Shown here piece after piece: positions 47,305-60,119 of a stretch of 64,000 nt of DNA; the first letter of the stretch is position 1; each line of letters opens with the position of its first letter. The stretch spans positions 1,116,001 through 1,180,000 of the forward strand of contig JACONQ010000016.1 in the NCBI GenBank assembly GCA_014281115.1, written 5' to 3'. The DNA is from Laburnicola sp. R22_1 (lineage: Eukaryota > Ascomycota > Dothideomycetes > Pleosporales > Didymosphaeriaceae). The notes beneath the pieces are model-generated. The model did not search any database. It was given only the letters and a program-made list of their open reading frames with translations, and was not told the DNA's origin. The position numbers and the translations under genes are program-made.

Positions 47305-47473
47305 TGTAAGCAGTTGGGTAGTATGTGTAGAAAGTGTATATCATAGAAGTATCTGTGTTCAGATGTGTATATGCCTGTGTATCGTACATGGAGTGATCAG
47401 AGGCTCGTATATAGTAGGCGAGCTGACTCATAAGACTAATGTTGTTATGTGACATAGCTCTAGGCTGCTTATA
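47305..47473 (-). repeat. 3' LTR of minus-strand copia (169 bp)
   Basis: Nearly identical to 52776-52944. The adjoining CACCCCCTTT (47474-47483) is the complement of the polypurine tract AAAGGGGGTG. Confidence 0.95.
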
Positions 47474-47483
47474 CACCCCCTTT

Positions 47484-50400
47484 AGGTTTAAACACATATT
47501 TAAAGCTAATATTGGCTATAGGTCCCCCTCTGCCTTTGTGTGGCAGCTGTATTTAGGTTAAGAACTAGTCTCTGTATTAGTGCAGTCCTAGGTAGGTAGC
47601 CGTCCGCCGTTATAGTGTTAGTGGACCTCGCTCTATACTACAGGCGTCCCTAATAGTAGGACGTCTCCTAGAGCCAGTATTGAGATCCTTATTGCTTCGC
47701 GTTCTGTGCTAAGGTTGATGAGCCTTGTAGGTAGAGCTTAATACATAATGCGAGTATGTTTGCTCTATATATAAAGGTAAAATATAGCGTAAAGCTAAGT
47801 ATATAATAGAGCTAAGTAAAGTGTAGGGGTACAGCGTAGAGCTGTGTATAGGATAGAGCTTAGTAAATATATAGCCTCGTTAAACCTGTAAAAACCACAT
47901 AGGAGAAACCAGGAAGAGTACTATACTGTAGGGAAGCTTATTTAGAAGGAAATAGTTGAAAATAAAGAAGAGAAACCTAGTTTTTGTGCTTCTGCCTAGG
48001 TAGCAGCTTGGTAAGGCCGTTAGCTAGTTGACAGCTTGTCTAGATATATAAGAGGTTAATGTTGTTAAATTAAGCTTCTTGGCGTAGCTAGTAATAATAA
48101 ATATCGACATGCCATATAGTAGTCTTAAGACAAGGCATAGTAGAGGTAAGAAGCTAGATAGTCTGCTAATTGTCATAGTATAGAAGGCGTTCATAATCTA
48201 GATTAAAGCTAATTTGTTTAAAGACTCTCTACTACTAGATTAGTTTAGTGCCTATAGATAATGCAGTAACTAGCTCTGCTTCTATAGTAGACTTAGTAAT
48301 ACAGCGTTAGAGTGTTGCTTTCTAGTCTATAGGTCCGCTAAATAGGAAGAAGATGTAGCCTTGTAAGCTCTTGCGTGTGATCTTATTATTGGCGTACAAC
48401 GCATCTATTGCTCTAAAGAACTTAGGCTAAGTCTAGTTAGCTATATAGACTAATTTGTTTAAGATAGAGGCTGTGTAGTAAAGAGCTCGATCTTTAGTGC
48501 CTAGCAGGCAGGCGATTGTCTGGTAGGCTGTGTTAAGATAACGTGAAGATAGATTTGTAAGAAACTTAGCTAGTTTAGAATAAGCTTTTAAGACATTAGG
48601 TTAGGTAGCTCTAGCTGCGTAGCCTATAGAGCCTATAAGCTGGGTATATCTGTGCTTAGTGAAGTTATTTGCCTAATCCTTAGACAGTAATAGCTCTTCT
48701 AGAGGTAGTGGGGTAGCTAGTAACTTTGTGTATGGCTTTAGTAAAGGATACTTCTATGCTAGCTTCTTAATATATAAAGCTTATAATAGCTAGATAGAGC
48801 CATTTTTATAGTCTCTATGCGTTTAAATGCTATAGAACGTTTAAAGCTCTCCTAGAGATTAAATCTCATATTAGCGCAGGAGCTTCTGCTTAAATTTATG
48901 TAGTGCAGCCTTGTAGGCTAGTAGGCAGAGTACGACAATGTTATTTACATAGAAGAAGACTAGAAGCTTATTATTCTTCTATAGATAAGGAACGTCTTTA
49001 ACTTTGCGTAGGCCTAGCTTAGTGAGCGTCTTAATAAGCTCTTAATACTAGAGTAGTAGTAAGGTCTTTAGGCCGTATAGAGCTCGACGTAGTCTCTATA
49101 GATAGTTAGGGTTAGAGAATCCTTCTAGTAAGTGATAATAGACTAGTGTCACGAGCTAAGCGTTTATAAATGCGTTAACGGTATTATATTAACAGATTTC
49201 TATGTTAAAGTAGGCAGCTATAGCGACTAGAGCTTAGAATATTCGAACCGCTAGAGTGGCTGCGTAGGTATCCTTAGTAGTCGCCTATAGATCGCCTTGT
49301 ACGCAGATACGGGCCTTATATTTTGTAAGGTAGCTTTGATTATTAAGCTTGTACTTAAAGACCCACATTAATAGGAGGACCTCTTAGTCTTGCGGGTTAA
49401 ACTCCTGCTAGGTAATCCTCTTATACGTGCCTTTTTGCTTCACGTTGCTAATTTCTTGTTTTATAGCCTAGAGGAAGCCTTTTTTGTGTGGAGATGGCAT
49501 TTTTATTATATCTCTATAGAGATGCGGCTTAGGAGGTAGCTTAGTGTAGTAAAATCGTGTTTTTAATACTATAGCTAAGGCTGCTATGTATACTAACTAG
49601 TATGTGTTAATAAAGAAGCTACTACTATTCTAAGATAGCTTTCTAGATCTTATTAACCCTTTAGGTAGTATATAAGACTAACAAAGGTTGCTATTAATTA
49701 GTTCTTAATTCTCTACTTAGTTTAAGTCTATTTATAAGACAGAATCTAATGTTTTATATTTGCGCTTCTTTAAAGATGTGGATAGCGGTAGTAAGCTAGT
49801 TAGTGTAGCTAATAGTAAGTATGGTAAGTTATTATGAGGTAAGCCCTATAAGCTGCTGTGAACCTTAGTACTCTCTGTTTAACTTAGTGTTAGAAGCTGC
49901 TAATAGTGACTTCTTGTCTAGTGTTGGGTTATTATTACTTTTTGCGTTAATTGGCTTTTCTCTATAATAGCAGTAGTCTGGCTAGACTAGTCTAGATCTA
50001 ACGTGAGCTTGTCTTTAGATAAATCTTCTGTAGAGCTGTCTTGGCTGCGTATTAAAGGTAGTTGATACTTGTGGGCGAATTGCTCTAGCTTAGAGCCTTG
50101 TAGAAGCGGATCTGCTTTATTGTGTGGTTAATAGAAGAGGTCTTCTTAGAAGGTAATATCTCTTACACAAATAACTTTGCCTTTATAAGCTTAGCTTCTC
50201 GCCTTAGGCATCTAGATTTAGTAGATGTTTAATAAGTTATAGCCAACTAGGTATCCTACTAAAGCTTAAGGACTAAGCTTATTTGTTTATAATATCTGCT
50301 TGCGTAGTGCGTATGCTTAGCAGCTATAGACGCGTAGGTGAGCAATTGACGGTTTCTTACTATAGGTAATTTCGAATGGTGTTTTCCAGCCTAGTGATCG

Positions 50401-52764
50401 CGTGGGTGTGCGATTGAGCAGGTATGCTACTGTAGGGTAGATCTTAGAGCCAAGTGCTAGAGGTAGGTTTAAGGTAATTCTTATTAAACAACTTCTCTTA
50501 ATAAGACTCCTGCCTAAGCGCTCTACTAAGCCGTTCTGCTCTTTAGTATGTGGAGCTCTAATCTGTAGCTTTATGCCTTCTCTCTAATAGTAGTCTCTAG
50601 TAGAGTTGTCTACTAGGCCATATCCTCACTTGTTATTAGTAATAAGAAAGGTGACAGTTGTGTTAAATTCTTATTTAATTGTTCGATCTAGATGTCTAAT
50701 AATAGATAGTAGCGTAGGCTTATCTTGTCTAGGTATTGTGTAGACGAAATAGAACTTTAAGAATAGGTTAAACCTATAGAAGACATATTAATCACTATTG
50801 TAGGCTCTTGTGTTAAGCTTAATTAGGTCGATAGTGATAGTTTTAAAGGCTTAGGTTGCCCCTATCTTATAGCCTATTTAACGCGAGATAATCTAATGTG
50901 CTTTGCTTTGTAGGCATTCTTCGTAGTTAACTATTTAAGGAGCAGTTCTAGTAGCTGGCTATATGCCTGTCACGTGACTTGACAGTTAGTCGATCGCATT
51001 ATTACTTGGATGTCCCATAAGGACATAGAGCTGGGACTTGCTCAGCGATCTTAATTTAGGCGGTAGGGCTAAGTACTATGGCCAACGTTAATAGGTAGCG
51101 AATATTTAAAGCTAAGTAGATTGGGTAGATAGAGGATTAGTTCGATGGACTACTAGCCAGTGACCACCTAGCCTAGTGAGGCTAGCGATGTCTTTAACTC
51201 GTGACCCTAATAAGTTGGACTAATATAGAGTGTTTCTGCTTAAGTCAAAATAGACGTTTAACAATAATAGTTAGGCTAGAGAGACTAGGCTTGTAAAGAA
51301 GCTTAGTATTAAGGCGACGCACTTAAGCTTTGTCTTTCTCTGTCCTTAAGGCGTTGATAGGAGTATCTTAACTTCTCCCTATGCCTAAATAGCCATCTCT
51401 GTGCCTTCTGCGAGGACAATATTGTCTGGCGATGCAGGAGCTTTCTATTGGAACTTAGTAGGATTGTTGCAAATGTGGATATTAGTGGCTAGATCTAGCG
51501 TCTATAAGTAGAGGAGTAGGAAGTGTTGTAGCGTTGGCCTATTATTAAATGCCAATAAGTAGACAGCGTAGGCTTTATAGGGAAGGTCGGCTGCAGGTGC
51601 ATTACCTATATTAATTTCTATTAAATTAGGTTCTGACCTGTGGCTCCCTTAAACTCTACACTTCTTATAGCGCTAATTCTTTTTCTAAATCTTGTTTAGT
51701 ATGCCTTTCGTATCCTTGGCTTCGTATTTAACTATCTTCTTAGCTTTTTTAGGGTTTTCGACAAATCCTCCTCTGCGCTGTAAGGTGTTAATGTACGGAC
51801 ACTGTCCCCAATAGTGTAGATCCCCACAGAGACATAGCTTTAATAGCTTTAATGGCTTGTTCTAATAAGGTCTCTTTCTATTATTTTGTCTATATAGAGA
51901 CTCCTCTTGATTTAATGTAGCTGCAAATGCTTCGCCTTGGATAGTTAATTTTGTTGCGGTCGTACGATAGTAGCGTAGGTATCCTGCTAGTAGTTTAGGT
52001 AGTGTTGGCTAAATAGAGTCGCTATCTAAGGCAGTTGAGATAGTTTCCGCGTTAAATACTATAATAGCGATAGTAGCAGCGTAGCCAGAGTTAATCTGCC
52101 TAATAGCTTAAATAAGGTCCTTGTAAGGTTAGTAGCCATGCGTCTCTGGTAGCTTGAGTTGTTTGGCCCTATTGTAGGCAGTAAGAAAGGTGCTATACTA
52201 CTCCTCTAGATTCTCTCTATAAGCATGTAGTACTTTAGTAGTATTATAGGCTTTCTAGACCTAATATTCTTAATTAGCTGTTGTAGGGCTGTAGAGCTTC
52301 TATAGCATCTTAAGCTAATTGTAGAGGGACTTTTAGTCCTTAATTTAATAGACTAGGTCCTAAGTAATAGTGTTAGCTACGTGCGCTTTAATTTGGCCAA
52401 TCTTATCTTTAGTTCGTCTGTATTCCTTAAGCTCCCTATAGTAGAGACTTATTTCCTAATTGTACTGCGCTTAAGCTTTAGTAGTAGGTTCTGTCGCTAG
52501 CGATCTGTCTTTATTAATAGTTTGAAGCTGGGCAGGTTGCTAAGGCTTGCTAAGCGTTAATAGGGGTAATAGATCTGGATTAATATATCCCTATACGTCT
52601 CTAGCCTCTGCGAGCCTTTTAACAGTATAGATCTATAGTTCCTAGTTATGTGGACTGTGAAGGATGATTAAAGAGCTGGCCTTTGATATGGCAAGATAGA
52701 GTAGGCTCGATTAACAGATAGGTAGGTAGGGAGTTAATATATGTATATAAGTGCGGATTAGGCC
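47484..52764 (-). pseudogene. Gag-pol of minus-strand copia, RIP-damaged
   Basis: On the minus strand, Gag-like sequence lies near 52000-52660, integrase near 50200-51000, RT near 48850-49450 and RNase H near 48000-48700. The RT active site reads FFYVNNIV near 48930-48955 instead of YVDD, again by G-to-A. Many in-frame stops. No open segment is longer than about 60 codons. Confidence 0.83.
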
Positions 52765-52775
52765 GGGCTTATAAC
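52765..52775 (-). promoter_or_regulatory. Primer-binding site, half initiator-tRNA type
   Basis: The minus strand reads GTTATAAGCCC directly after the LTR, one G-to-A away from the exact complement of the initiator tRNA-Met anticodon arm. Confidence 0.8.
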
Positions 52776-52944
52776 TATAAGCAGTTAGGTAGTATGTGTA
52801 GAAAGTGTATATTATAGAAGTATCTGTGTTCAGATGTGTATATGCCTGTGTATCGTACATGGAGTGATCAGAGGCTCGTATATAGTAGGCGAGCTGACTC
52901 ATGAGACTAATGTCGTCATGTGACATAGCTCTAGGCTGCTTACA
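52776..52944 (-). repeat. 5' LTR of minus-strand copia (169 bp)
   Basis: In minus orientation it starts TGTAAGCAGCCTAGAG and ends CTGCTTATA, where TACA is expected. Confidence 0.95.
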
Positions 52945-53867
52945 TAAGCTGATAATGTAGCTTTGTTGGTGAGCGGAGAACGAGTGGATTCGTACTTGGA
53001 GTATTGGCGATGCGCAGGGGCGTATGAGCGATGTACGAGGACACTGGCTTTCTTTCTTTCTTTCTTTGGAGTTGCAGCCTGGTTTGATATCTGCCAGGCG
53101 GTCGTCCTCTCAGCAGGTGTTCATCCCCATTAAATGGGTGTTACGAATTTCGGTATTGTCTCTCTTTCCGGCTATAGTTGAAAGACTTCATCTCTGGCTC
53201 AGTCTTTTACTTGCTTCTCCTTCTCCTTCTTCTCCTTCTTCTTCTTCTTATCACTCTGTTCGTGAATCTTGCTTATAATCTTTAATCTCGGGTTCTGCAC
53301 AGGTGGGCGCGGAGGACTGGTCCATTCTTCTTCTCCTTCTTATTACTCTGTTTATAAATCTTGCCTGCAATCTTTACACTTGATTTCTACAATAGTAGGT
53401 GTAGAGGACTTGTTTGTTCAACGTCACAAGTAAACTTCCTCACCCGCTCACTAAAACGCACCGAGAACCTAACTCCACCACCACATGACACGACGAGATA
53501 CACTAACATCCCGCACCGATGCAAAACATCTACCTTGAATCACACAGATTGAAGTACTTCCCCCTTACCACTACGATGGAAACGAAGCCTGTCCGTGGCT
53601 GGGTGGTATGGCGAATAGAACACCCGCCTTCCTCGCTCGCCGCGGAATGTTGGGTCCCGTGGAAAGAGGTGGTCGGGGAATATGGACTTGTAAGATCATC
53701 CTGGCATGTGAGCGTCTCGACGGGGCTGCAGGCGGGTTTCTTGGCTCGGCTCATCATCGCCCTTTTCTACTGCTTCGAGCTTGGTTCTGTCTGCTAGCTG
53801 GTTCTTCTCCACACGGCCTTGTCTACATTATTTTGCGGGCGCGCGCTTCTTTTTAGCTGTATTCCTA
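52945..53867. other. Host DNA downstream of the regulator gene, with CT-rich microsatellites
   Basis: The first bases continue the regulator locus after the TAAGC duplication. It contains a (CTTT)n run near 53050-53068, a (CTT/CTC)n run near 53215-53250, and an imperfect repeat pair (about 53226-53290 and 53330-53395, both with TCACTCTGTT…AATCTTGC…AATCTTTA-like sequence). Small ORFs at 53519-53797 on both strands lack recognisable motifs. Confidence 0.5.
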
Positions 53868-55978
53868 CCGTGCCCGTGCGCGTAACGACCCACGTCGCGT
53901 AACGACCCAGGAACAACGCGCTCACTACTTCAAAAATGAGGGTATTGCAATAGCTATAATAGCTATTATTACAAGATTTTGTAGTAGAGTAGTAAACAAA
54001 GGCATGCGATTAATTTGTACTATCTAAATTTACTTAGAAGGTTGACGTTGCGGCCATAGCGGGTGGTGAAAGCTAGGGCAGCTAATGCAGCCTATGATGC
54101 CTCCTTAGCAGCTGCACCAGCACTACGTTATTTCTAACGCTTGTTGGCTTAAGTAGAGGCTTTTGAGGCCTTGCGCTTGCCCTTTTAGGATAGTTATATA
54201 GCTTTTTTTAGCGTTGCGAGCTGCCTTCTGGCGCTCGCGTTTAGCTGCCTTGTCAGCCTTCTCCTTCTCCCTTACTACCTTGGCTGCCTCTCTCGCCACA
54301 CGCCTCTCCTCTGCCTCCTGCTCTCGGAGTAGCTTAGCAGCAGCTTGAAGCTCCTTCCTATTAGCCTTTGTAAGCTGCCCGTCATGCTCTTCCCTCTGCT
54401 TCACTGTCTCTTGTGCACGTGCCTCTCTGATCTTGCGCGGAGACCAGAAGACGGCACCACTATGGTACTCCTGGCGCTGCTGCAAGTCAAGAGGTTTGCC
54501 GCGCTTCTTGTGCTTCTTCTTAGTAGTGAGAGCCTCTCTTAGGCCATTGTTCTTATGGTGTAGCAGTTCGTTTTGTACTTGGAGTCCGTGGAGCGTTTGG
54601 GAGAGCGACTTGACTCTTCTGCGGTAGTATCCTTCACTGCAGAGCGTACGAGACGCTCCATCTGACGCCAGTCGCTCTCCTTAAGCGCTGAGGGGCCTGC
54701 TTCGCCTTCATCTTGCTTCCTAGAGCTCTCTCTCTTGAAGCGTTTGAGTATAACCTCTGGGTCCATAGGCCATATACCAGTAGCTTCAAAGGACTTAAGG
54801 ATAGTCTCTGTCTTAAATGAGGACTCCCACGCTCTCCAGAACAGTGGGAAAAAGTCCCCCTTCTTGACTGGTACTAGCCCTTGGCTCCTCTGGAGGTGGG
54901 TGGAGAGCTCCTTAGAGTAGGCGGTGGAGAGAGGTTTAAACATGACGATGTTGAGAGGTTGAAGCGTATAGGTAGAGTGAGGGGGAAATACGGCTAGGAG
55001 TATGCGATGGGATTCGCAGTAGTCGATAAACTCCTTCGTGAGGTGACTGCCATGGCTGTTAAGTATGAGGAGACGCTAGTCTCTCCCATGACGCGCTTTC
55101 TGCTTCGTGCAGCGATTAAATACCTGCTCTAGCCACGCTAAACCGATGTCGTTATTCGTCCATCTAGATGGAGATGAAGCTACAAAGACGTTGTGTTGCC
55201 CAGCTTTAATAGCGTCCACCCAAGCTGCCTGCAGTGAGCTGTTTGCCGACTAATAGATGAGACCTGGCGGCAGAGCCTCCCCATTAGCGCAGACAGCTGC
55301 TAAGAGGGTGATCCATTCACAAGAGCCATCTTGGAGTGCCGCCTGCACCTCTTTTCGCTCCCACATCCGACGGCTAAACACTCGTTTTGAGCGTCCTGTT
55401 ATACCTATTATGAAGCCCTTCTTGTCCATATTGTAGGAATGGCGCGGCTGTATGTTGTACTGCTTTATCTTCTGATGTAGCAAGTCAAAGTATAGCTTAT
55501 ACTTAACGTTTGAATCAGCGTTGTGGCGGAGAGAGTCAATTCCAGATGTCTATTTGGAGATGAGATGGTGGCTGTGTTGGTCAAGAAAGCGGGTAACCCA
55601 AGCGTCGCTCACGGGCTCTGTGGCTGTTGAGGATGCGAAATTTTGTATTATCTCTCTTGTAGGAGGCAGCCCTCTCTTTGTAAGGCCTTTAATATAGCTC
55701 ACAAGCCCTAACTCTTGTTGTGGGCTGAGTACTTGTTGATCGCGATGCTTAGCTTCCTGTGGGCGCTGACAGCCTTGGTGTCTTCGGCGCAGCGTACTGT
55801 GCGGTACACCAAACTGGCGAGCAATTTTCCGGTATATAAGTTGTTCTCCTGGTTTAAGCGATTCGATTGCTGCGAGCGCATCGTCAATTGGTGCCATGGT
55901 GGTGGAGTTATGACGCGTTGAAGTTTGGAGCTTGTCTGGTGTTTTGGTGTTCCTGGGTCGTTACGCGCACGGGCACGG
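53868..55978 (-). mobile_element. Pogo-like element A
   Basis: The ends CCGTGCCCGTGCGCGTAACG and the inverse are flanked by TA at 53866-53867 and 55979-55980. Length 2111 bp. The left end carries GCGTAACGACCC twice; the right end carries it once. Confidence 0.93.
54123..55897 (-). pseudogene. Pogo-like DDE transposase (element A)
   Basis: ATG at 55897 opens MAPIDDALAAIESLKPGEQ. An N-terminal HTH (YRKIARQFGVPHSTLRRRHQ) and a Tc5-like block (GLTKRGLPPTREIIQNFAS) are followed by the catalytic part: YNMDKKGF near 55430 (Asp kept, Glu changed to Lys), LNSHGSHL near 55065 (Asp to Asn), and LQPLNIVMFKPL near 54950 (Asp to Asn). The C-terminal third is a charged, probably coiled basic region (KADKAAKRERQKAARNAKK). 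In-frame TAG codons occur near 55550, 55250, 55080 and 54540. It is less decayed than its relative in element D. Confidence 0.9.
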
Positions 55979-55997
55979 TACCGTGTCCGTGCGCGTA

Positions 55998-58122
55998 CCC
56001 TAGCTTGGCAGTCCGTGCAACGCGTCACTCCATGCAACACCCCAACATAATCGCTCGGCCACAAACATAAGGCTATAGAGACAGCCATAAAAAATAATAT
56101 CACAAGATTTTCTGGAGTTGAGGTCTCTAAGGCCCGTAGATAATTGCTAGCTACTCAGATTATCAATATCTGCTTAGTGTTTTAATAATTCGGCCTCTGC
56201 GTGACTGTGAGGCGGATGCAACAGATAAGGCCTCATCAATATCTACAGCCTCACGCTGAGCCTATTTCTTCTTAATAGATCTGCTAGAAGGCTTTAAGGC
56301 CTTCTTATTACCCTTTTAGGATAATCTAATACGTTTCTGAAGTTGACTTTGTGCCTTGCGGGCCTGTTATTTAAGACATCAATCTGCAGCCTCATCGGCC
56401 CTCTGCTTTGCGCGCGCATCTCTAGCAGCTGCTCGAGCAATACGCCTCTCCTAGAGAAGTCTTGCCTTAAGCTGCTGGCTGGCCCGACGAGCCTCTGCTT
56501 GCTCACTTTTTTAAAGCTGTTTTTGCTAATCCTCTATATCTTTTGGTGTTAACGATCGCGGGCCCGCTGCACGCTATAAGGTGACCAGAAAACAGCTCCA
56601 CCATAATACTCATCTGGCCGATCAAGAGGTAAAGGCCTGCCTCGCTTTGAGCGCTTCTTCTGTATCGATAGGGCCTCGCGGAGGCCATTATTTTCATGCT
56701 CCAAAAGCTGTTTCTGTACAGAGATATGGTGTACAGTTCAACTGAGCTTCTTGGCCTTATTATCTCCGCCTGTATCCACAGCGGCCCTTAGTAGCCTATC
56801 GATCTTTCTCCAATCTGAAGCACTGAGTACTGAGGTTGAGCTTTCTTGTAATCCTTGCTCAGATAGTTAAGACTGATCAAATCTATTGAGTATAATTGTC
56901 GGATCGAGCGGGGAGATGCCTGTAGCTTCAAAGGCCCGGAGGATCAATAGCTGCCTCATTGTATTGACCCAGGCCTGCCAGAACAGGCTAAAGAAATCTC
57001 TCTTAGCAATTAAGGCCAGTCCCTAGCTGTTGTTTATAAAGGCTGATAGCTCGTTCGAATATGCTGTTAATAGAGGCTTGAAGACGCAGACATCAAGAGG
57101 CTGCAACATATGCGTAGAATAAGGCGGATATATGGCTAGCAGGATCCTATTGCGATCACAAAAGTCAATAAAGTCTATTGTGATATAAGATCCATGGCCA
57201 TCAAGGATCAATAGCCGATACGATCGTCCAGATTTTGGCTTTGTGAGCCGATTAAACACCTGTTGCAGCCATGCAAGGCCAATCTAATTATTGCTCTAGC
57301 CAGATTCTGATACTGTGATAAAGGCCTGATGGTGTTTATAATTGATATCCTCGGCCCAGCTTAATTGTATGTTGATAGAGCTGGCCTGATAGATGAGACC
57401 TGGGGCTAAGGCAGATCCGTCGGCGCATATACAAGCTATGATCAATATCCACTCACAGCTGCTATCTTGTATTGCTTGCCTCACAGCCTTGGCCTTGTAT
57501 AGAGGCCTATTGAAGATCCTCTTAGAGCGGGAGGTGATGCTAAGCAGGAAGCCTTTCTCGTCCATATTGTACGTATCTCGAGCCTCGATCTGATATTGTT
57601 CGATCTTACGCTGCAAGAGCTCGAAGTAGAGCTTATATTTGGCTGGAGAATCAGCTTTGTGGCGATTGTTGTCGATACCGGCCATCTATTGAGATATTAA
57701 GGATTCCTTGTTCCGCCGTACAAAGCGATTAACCTAGAATATTAAGATCTGCTTTTTGGCTATATATGAAGCAAAGCTCTGTATCATCTGCCTTGTAGGA
57801 GGAAGGCCACGTTTGGTGAGCTGTTTGATATATCGTAGAAGCTCTACTTCTTGTTGTTGGCTGATATTTCGACGCGCGGAGTTGGCAGCTGCACCTGCTT
57901 GTGTGACGCCTTGGTGCCGACGCGTCAGTGTAGAAGTCACAACACCGTGATCCTTTGCAACCTGTCTATATAAGAAAGATTCTCCTGGCTCTCGCGATTC
58001 GATTGCTGCTATCGCAGCCTCAATTGGATCCATATTGGTGGAGATATGGCGCGTCAAAGTTGGGGTGTTGCATGGCGGGGTGTTGCATGGAGTGACGCGT
58101 TGCACGGACTGCCAAACTAGGG
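55998..58122 (-). mobile_element. Pogo-like element B inserted in the terminal repeat of C
   Basis: The ends CCCTAGCTTGGCAGTCCGTG and CACGGACTGCCAAACTAGGG are flanked by TA (55996-55997 and 58123-58124). Length 2125 bp. The termini resemble element P and the MITE at 36295. Confidence 0.94.
56294..58033 (-). pseudogene. Pogo-like DDE transposase (element B), catalytic residues kept
   Basis: ATG at 58033 opens MDPIEAAIAAIESREPGES. HTH and Tc5-like blocks (YRQVAKDHGVVTSTLTRRHQ; QLTKRGLPPTRQMIQSFAS) precede the catalytic domain. YNMDEKGFLLSI near 57560, LLILDGHGSY near 57210 and LQPLDVCVFKPL near 57100 are all unmutated at the acidic positions. C-terminal segments LSASDWRKIDRLLRAAVD and KKRSKRGRPLPLDRPDEYY follow. 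TAG codons (for example near 57734, 57683, 57296 and 57022) still break the frame. Together with the hAT at 15044 it is the least damaged transposase. Confidence 0.9.
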
Positions 58123-58299
58123 TAATGCCCGGATTCGCGTAATGCCCGCGCAACACCAGAAGCGCTCTATCAGCGATCAGGCAATAGAACCACCCACAAT
58201 CAATATTATCACGAGATTTTCTAGAGTAGCACTATATCGATGCTTGCGATCAATTTGCACTATCTATATCTATTAGGAAGCTTGACGTTGCGGCCGCGG

Positions 58300-60119
58300 C
58301 GTGTAGATCTGGTCGGGGCAGCAGATGCGCCCTCTGAGGCCTCCCCATTATCTTAAGCATTAACAACACGTTTCTAACGCTTTCTACTCTGTAGAGCTGG
58401 CTAAGAGGCCTTTCTCTTACCCTTTTAGGATAGTTGTAGAGCTTTTTCAGCGTCGCGGGCAGACTTCTAGGCAGCGCGCTGAGCTGCCTTTTCAGCCCTC
58501 TCTTTCTCCTTTGCCTCCCTAGCTACCTCTCGCGCAACACGCTTCTCCTGCTGGATTTTCTCCTTATATAGCTTAGCTGCCTTCTTTAGCTCTGCTGTCT
58601 CTGCTTTTTGAAGCTGCTGCTGCTTATCCTCCTGCTCCTTAATTAATTGACGAACACGTGCCTCCCTTACTTTCCTTAGTGACCATAAGATAGCCCTACT
58701 ATAATAATCCTAGCGCTGTTAAAAGTCTAGAGCTTTGCTCTTCTTCTTACGCTTCTTCTTAATAGATAGCGCCTGCCTAAGCCTATTGTTGTCATGCTTA
58801 AGCAGCTCATTTTCAACAGATAGGTGGTGGAGTGATTGACGAAGCTTTTGTGTATCCTTGCTACTTTGATCACTCACTGCGGAGCGTACAAGCCTATCCA
58901 TCTTTCTCCAATCATGATCACTAAGCCCTGATGAGGAGCTATTGCCTGATTCTTGATCCTGGGTGAACCTATTAAGGATAGGATCAGGATTAGGTGGCGA
59001 TATACCTGTGGCTCTAAAAGAGCTTAGGATAGTTGATTCCTTAAAGGAGACCTTCCACGCGTTCTAGAATAGGGGGAAGAAGTCGCCTTTGGTGATAGAA
59101 ACCAGGCCCTAGCTTCTATAGAGATATCTTGATAGCTCTGCTAAGTAGGCTATTAATAGAGGCTTAAACATCGCAACGTTAAGAGGCTGAAGCGTATAAG
59201 TTGAATAAGGAGGCAGGATAGCAAGGAGGATCCTATGCTGATCACAGTAGTTAATAAAGTCCATAGTGATGTGGGATCCATGGCTATCTACAATTAAGAG
59301 TTGATATAATCGGCGGGTCTTCTCTTTTGTGCAGCAATTAAATACCTATTCAAGCCAGGCAAGCCTAATATTGTTGTTCGTCTAGCTAGAGGGTGATGAG
59401 GTGATAAAGACTTCTTGTTCTCCTGCCTTAATATCCTCTACCTAGCTTGATTGGATGCCCTTGTTTGCAGCCTTATAGATGAGGCTTGGCGGCAGAGCTG
59501 ATCTATTAGCGCAGATATATGTTAGGAGCGTAATCCATGCGCGATTGCCATCCTAGAGCGATGCCCTAACCTCCTTCTTCTCCCACATTCGTCTGCTGAA
59601 TATCCGTTTTGATCTACCCACGATACCAATCAGGAAGCCTTTTTCGTCCATATTGTAGATATAACAAGGATCTATCTGATACTAATCGATCTTGCTGTGT
59701 AGGAGGTTGAAATAGAGGCGATATTTATCCTCTAAATTAGCTTTGTGGCGATTGCTGTCTATACCAACTATCTATTGCGAGATAAGCTGAATGCTGTGTT
59801 AGTTGATAAAGCGGGTAACCTAGCTCTCGCTGACTGGCTCCTTTGCTATAGTAGAGGCGAAGTTCTGTATCATCTCTCTAGTGGGAGGTATATGTCTCTC
59901 TGTAAGTCCTTTGATATATTGTACGAGCTCCTGCTCTTGCTGTAGGTTGAGTTTCAGCTGGTTGATATTCTTGACCTGCCTGGGGCGCGTTACCCCTCGA
60001 TGCCTTCGACCCAACGTAGATCGTTCAAGCCCATGCCTAGCAGCAACTTCTGTATATAAAAAATCTTCTCCTAGTTCTCGCGATTCTATCTTATCAATCG
60101 CAGCCTGATATGGATCCAT
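58300..60119 (-). pseudogene. Pogo-like DDE transposase (element C)
   Basis: ATG at 60119 opens MDPYQAAIDKIESRELGED, followed by the HTH (YTEVAARHGLERSTLGRRHR) and GLTERHIPPTREMIQNFAS. Catalytic landmarks are YNMDEKGFLIGI near 59650, LLIVDSHGSHITMDF near 59300 (Asp kept, Gly to Ser) and LQPLNVAMFKPL near 59180 (Asp to Asn). The C-terminal basic coiled region VENELLKHDNNRLRQALSIK starts near 58830. Multiple TAG stops. Confidence 0.88.

Larger units (their letters stand above)
47305..52944 (-). mobile_element. Full-length copia element, minus strand, in the regulator gene
   Basis: 169-bp LTRs at 47305-47473 and 52776-52944, with a perfect duplication TAAGC (47300-47304 and 52945-52949). Length 5640 bp. 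Confidence 0.96.

Noticed and set aside
5570..52775. GTTATGAGCCC sites as tRNA gene fragments
   Set aside because: They are only 11 bp, directly after LTRs, and in the complementary sense needed for priming; no cloverleaf is present.
53519..53797. Small plus-strand ORF with hydrophobic tail
   Set aside because: ORFs of similar length overlap on both strands, with no conserved motif and no clear splice or start context.
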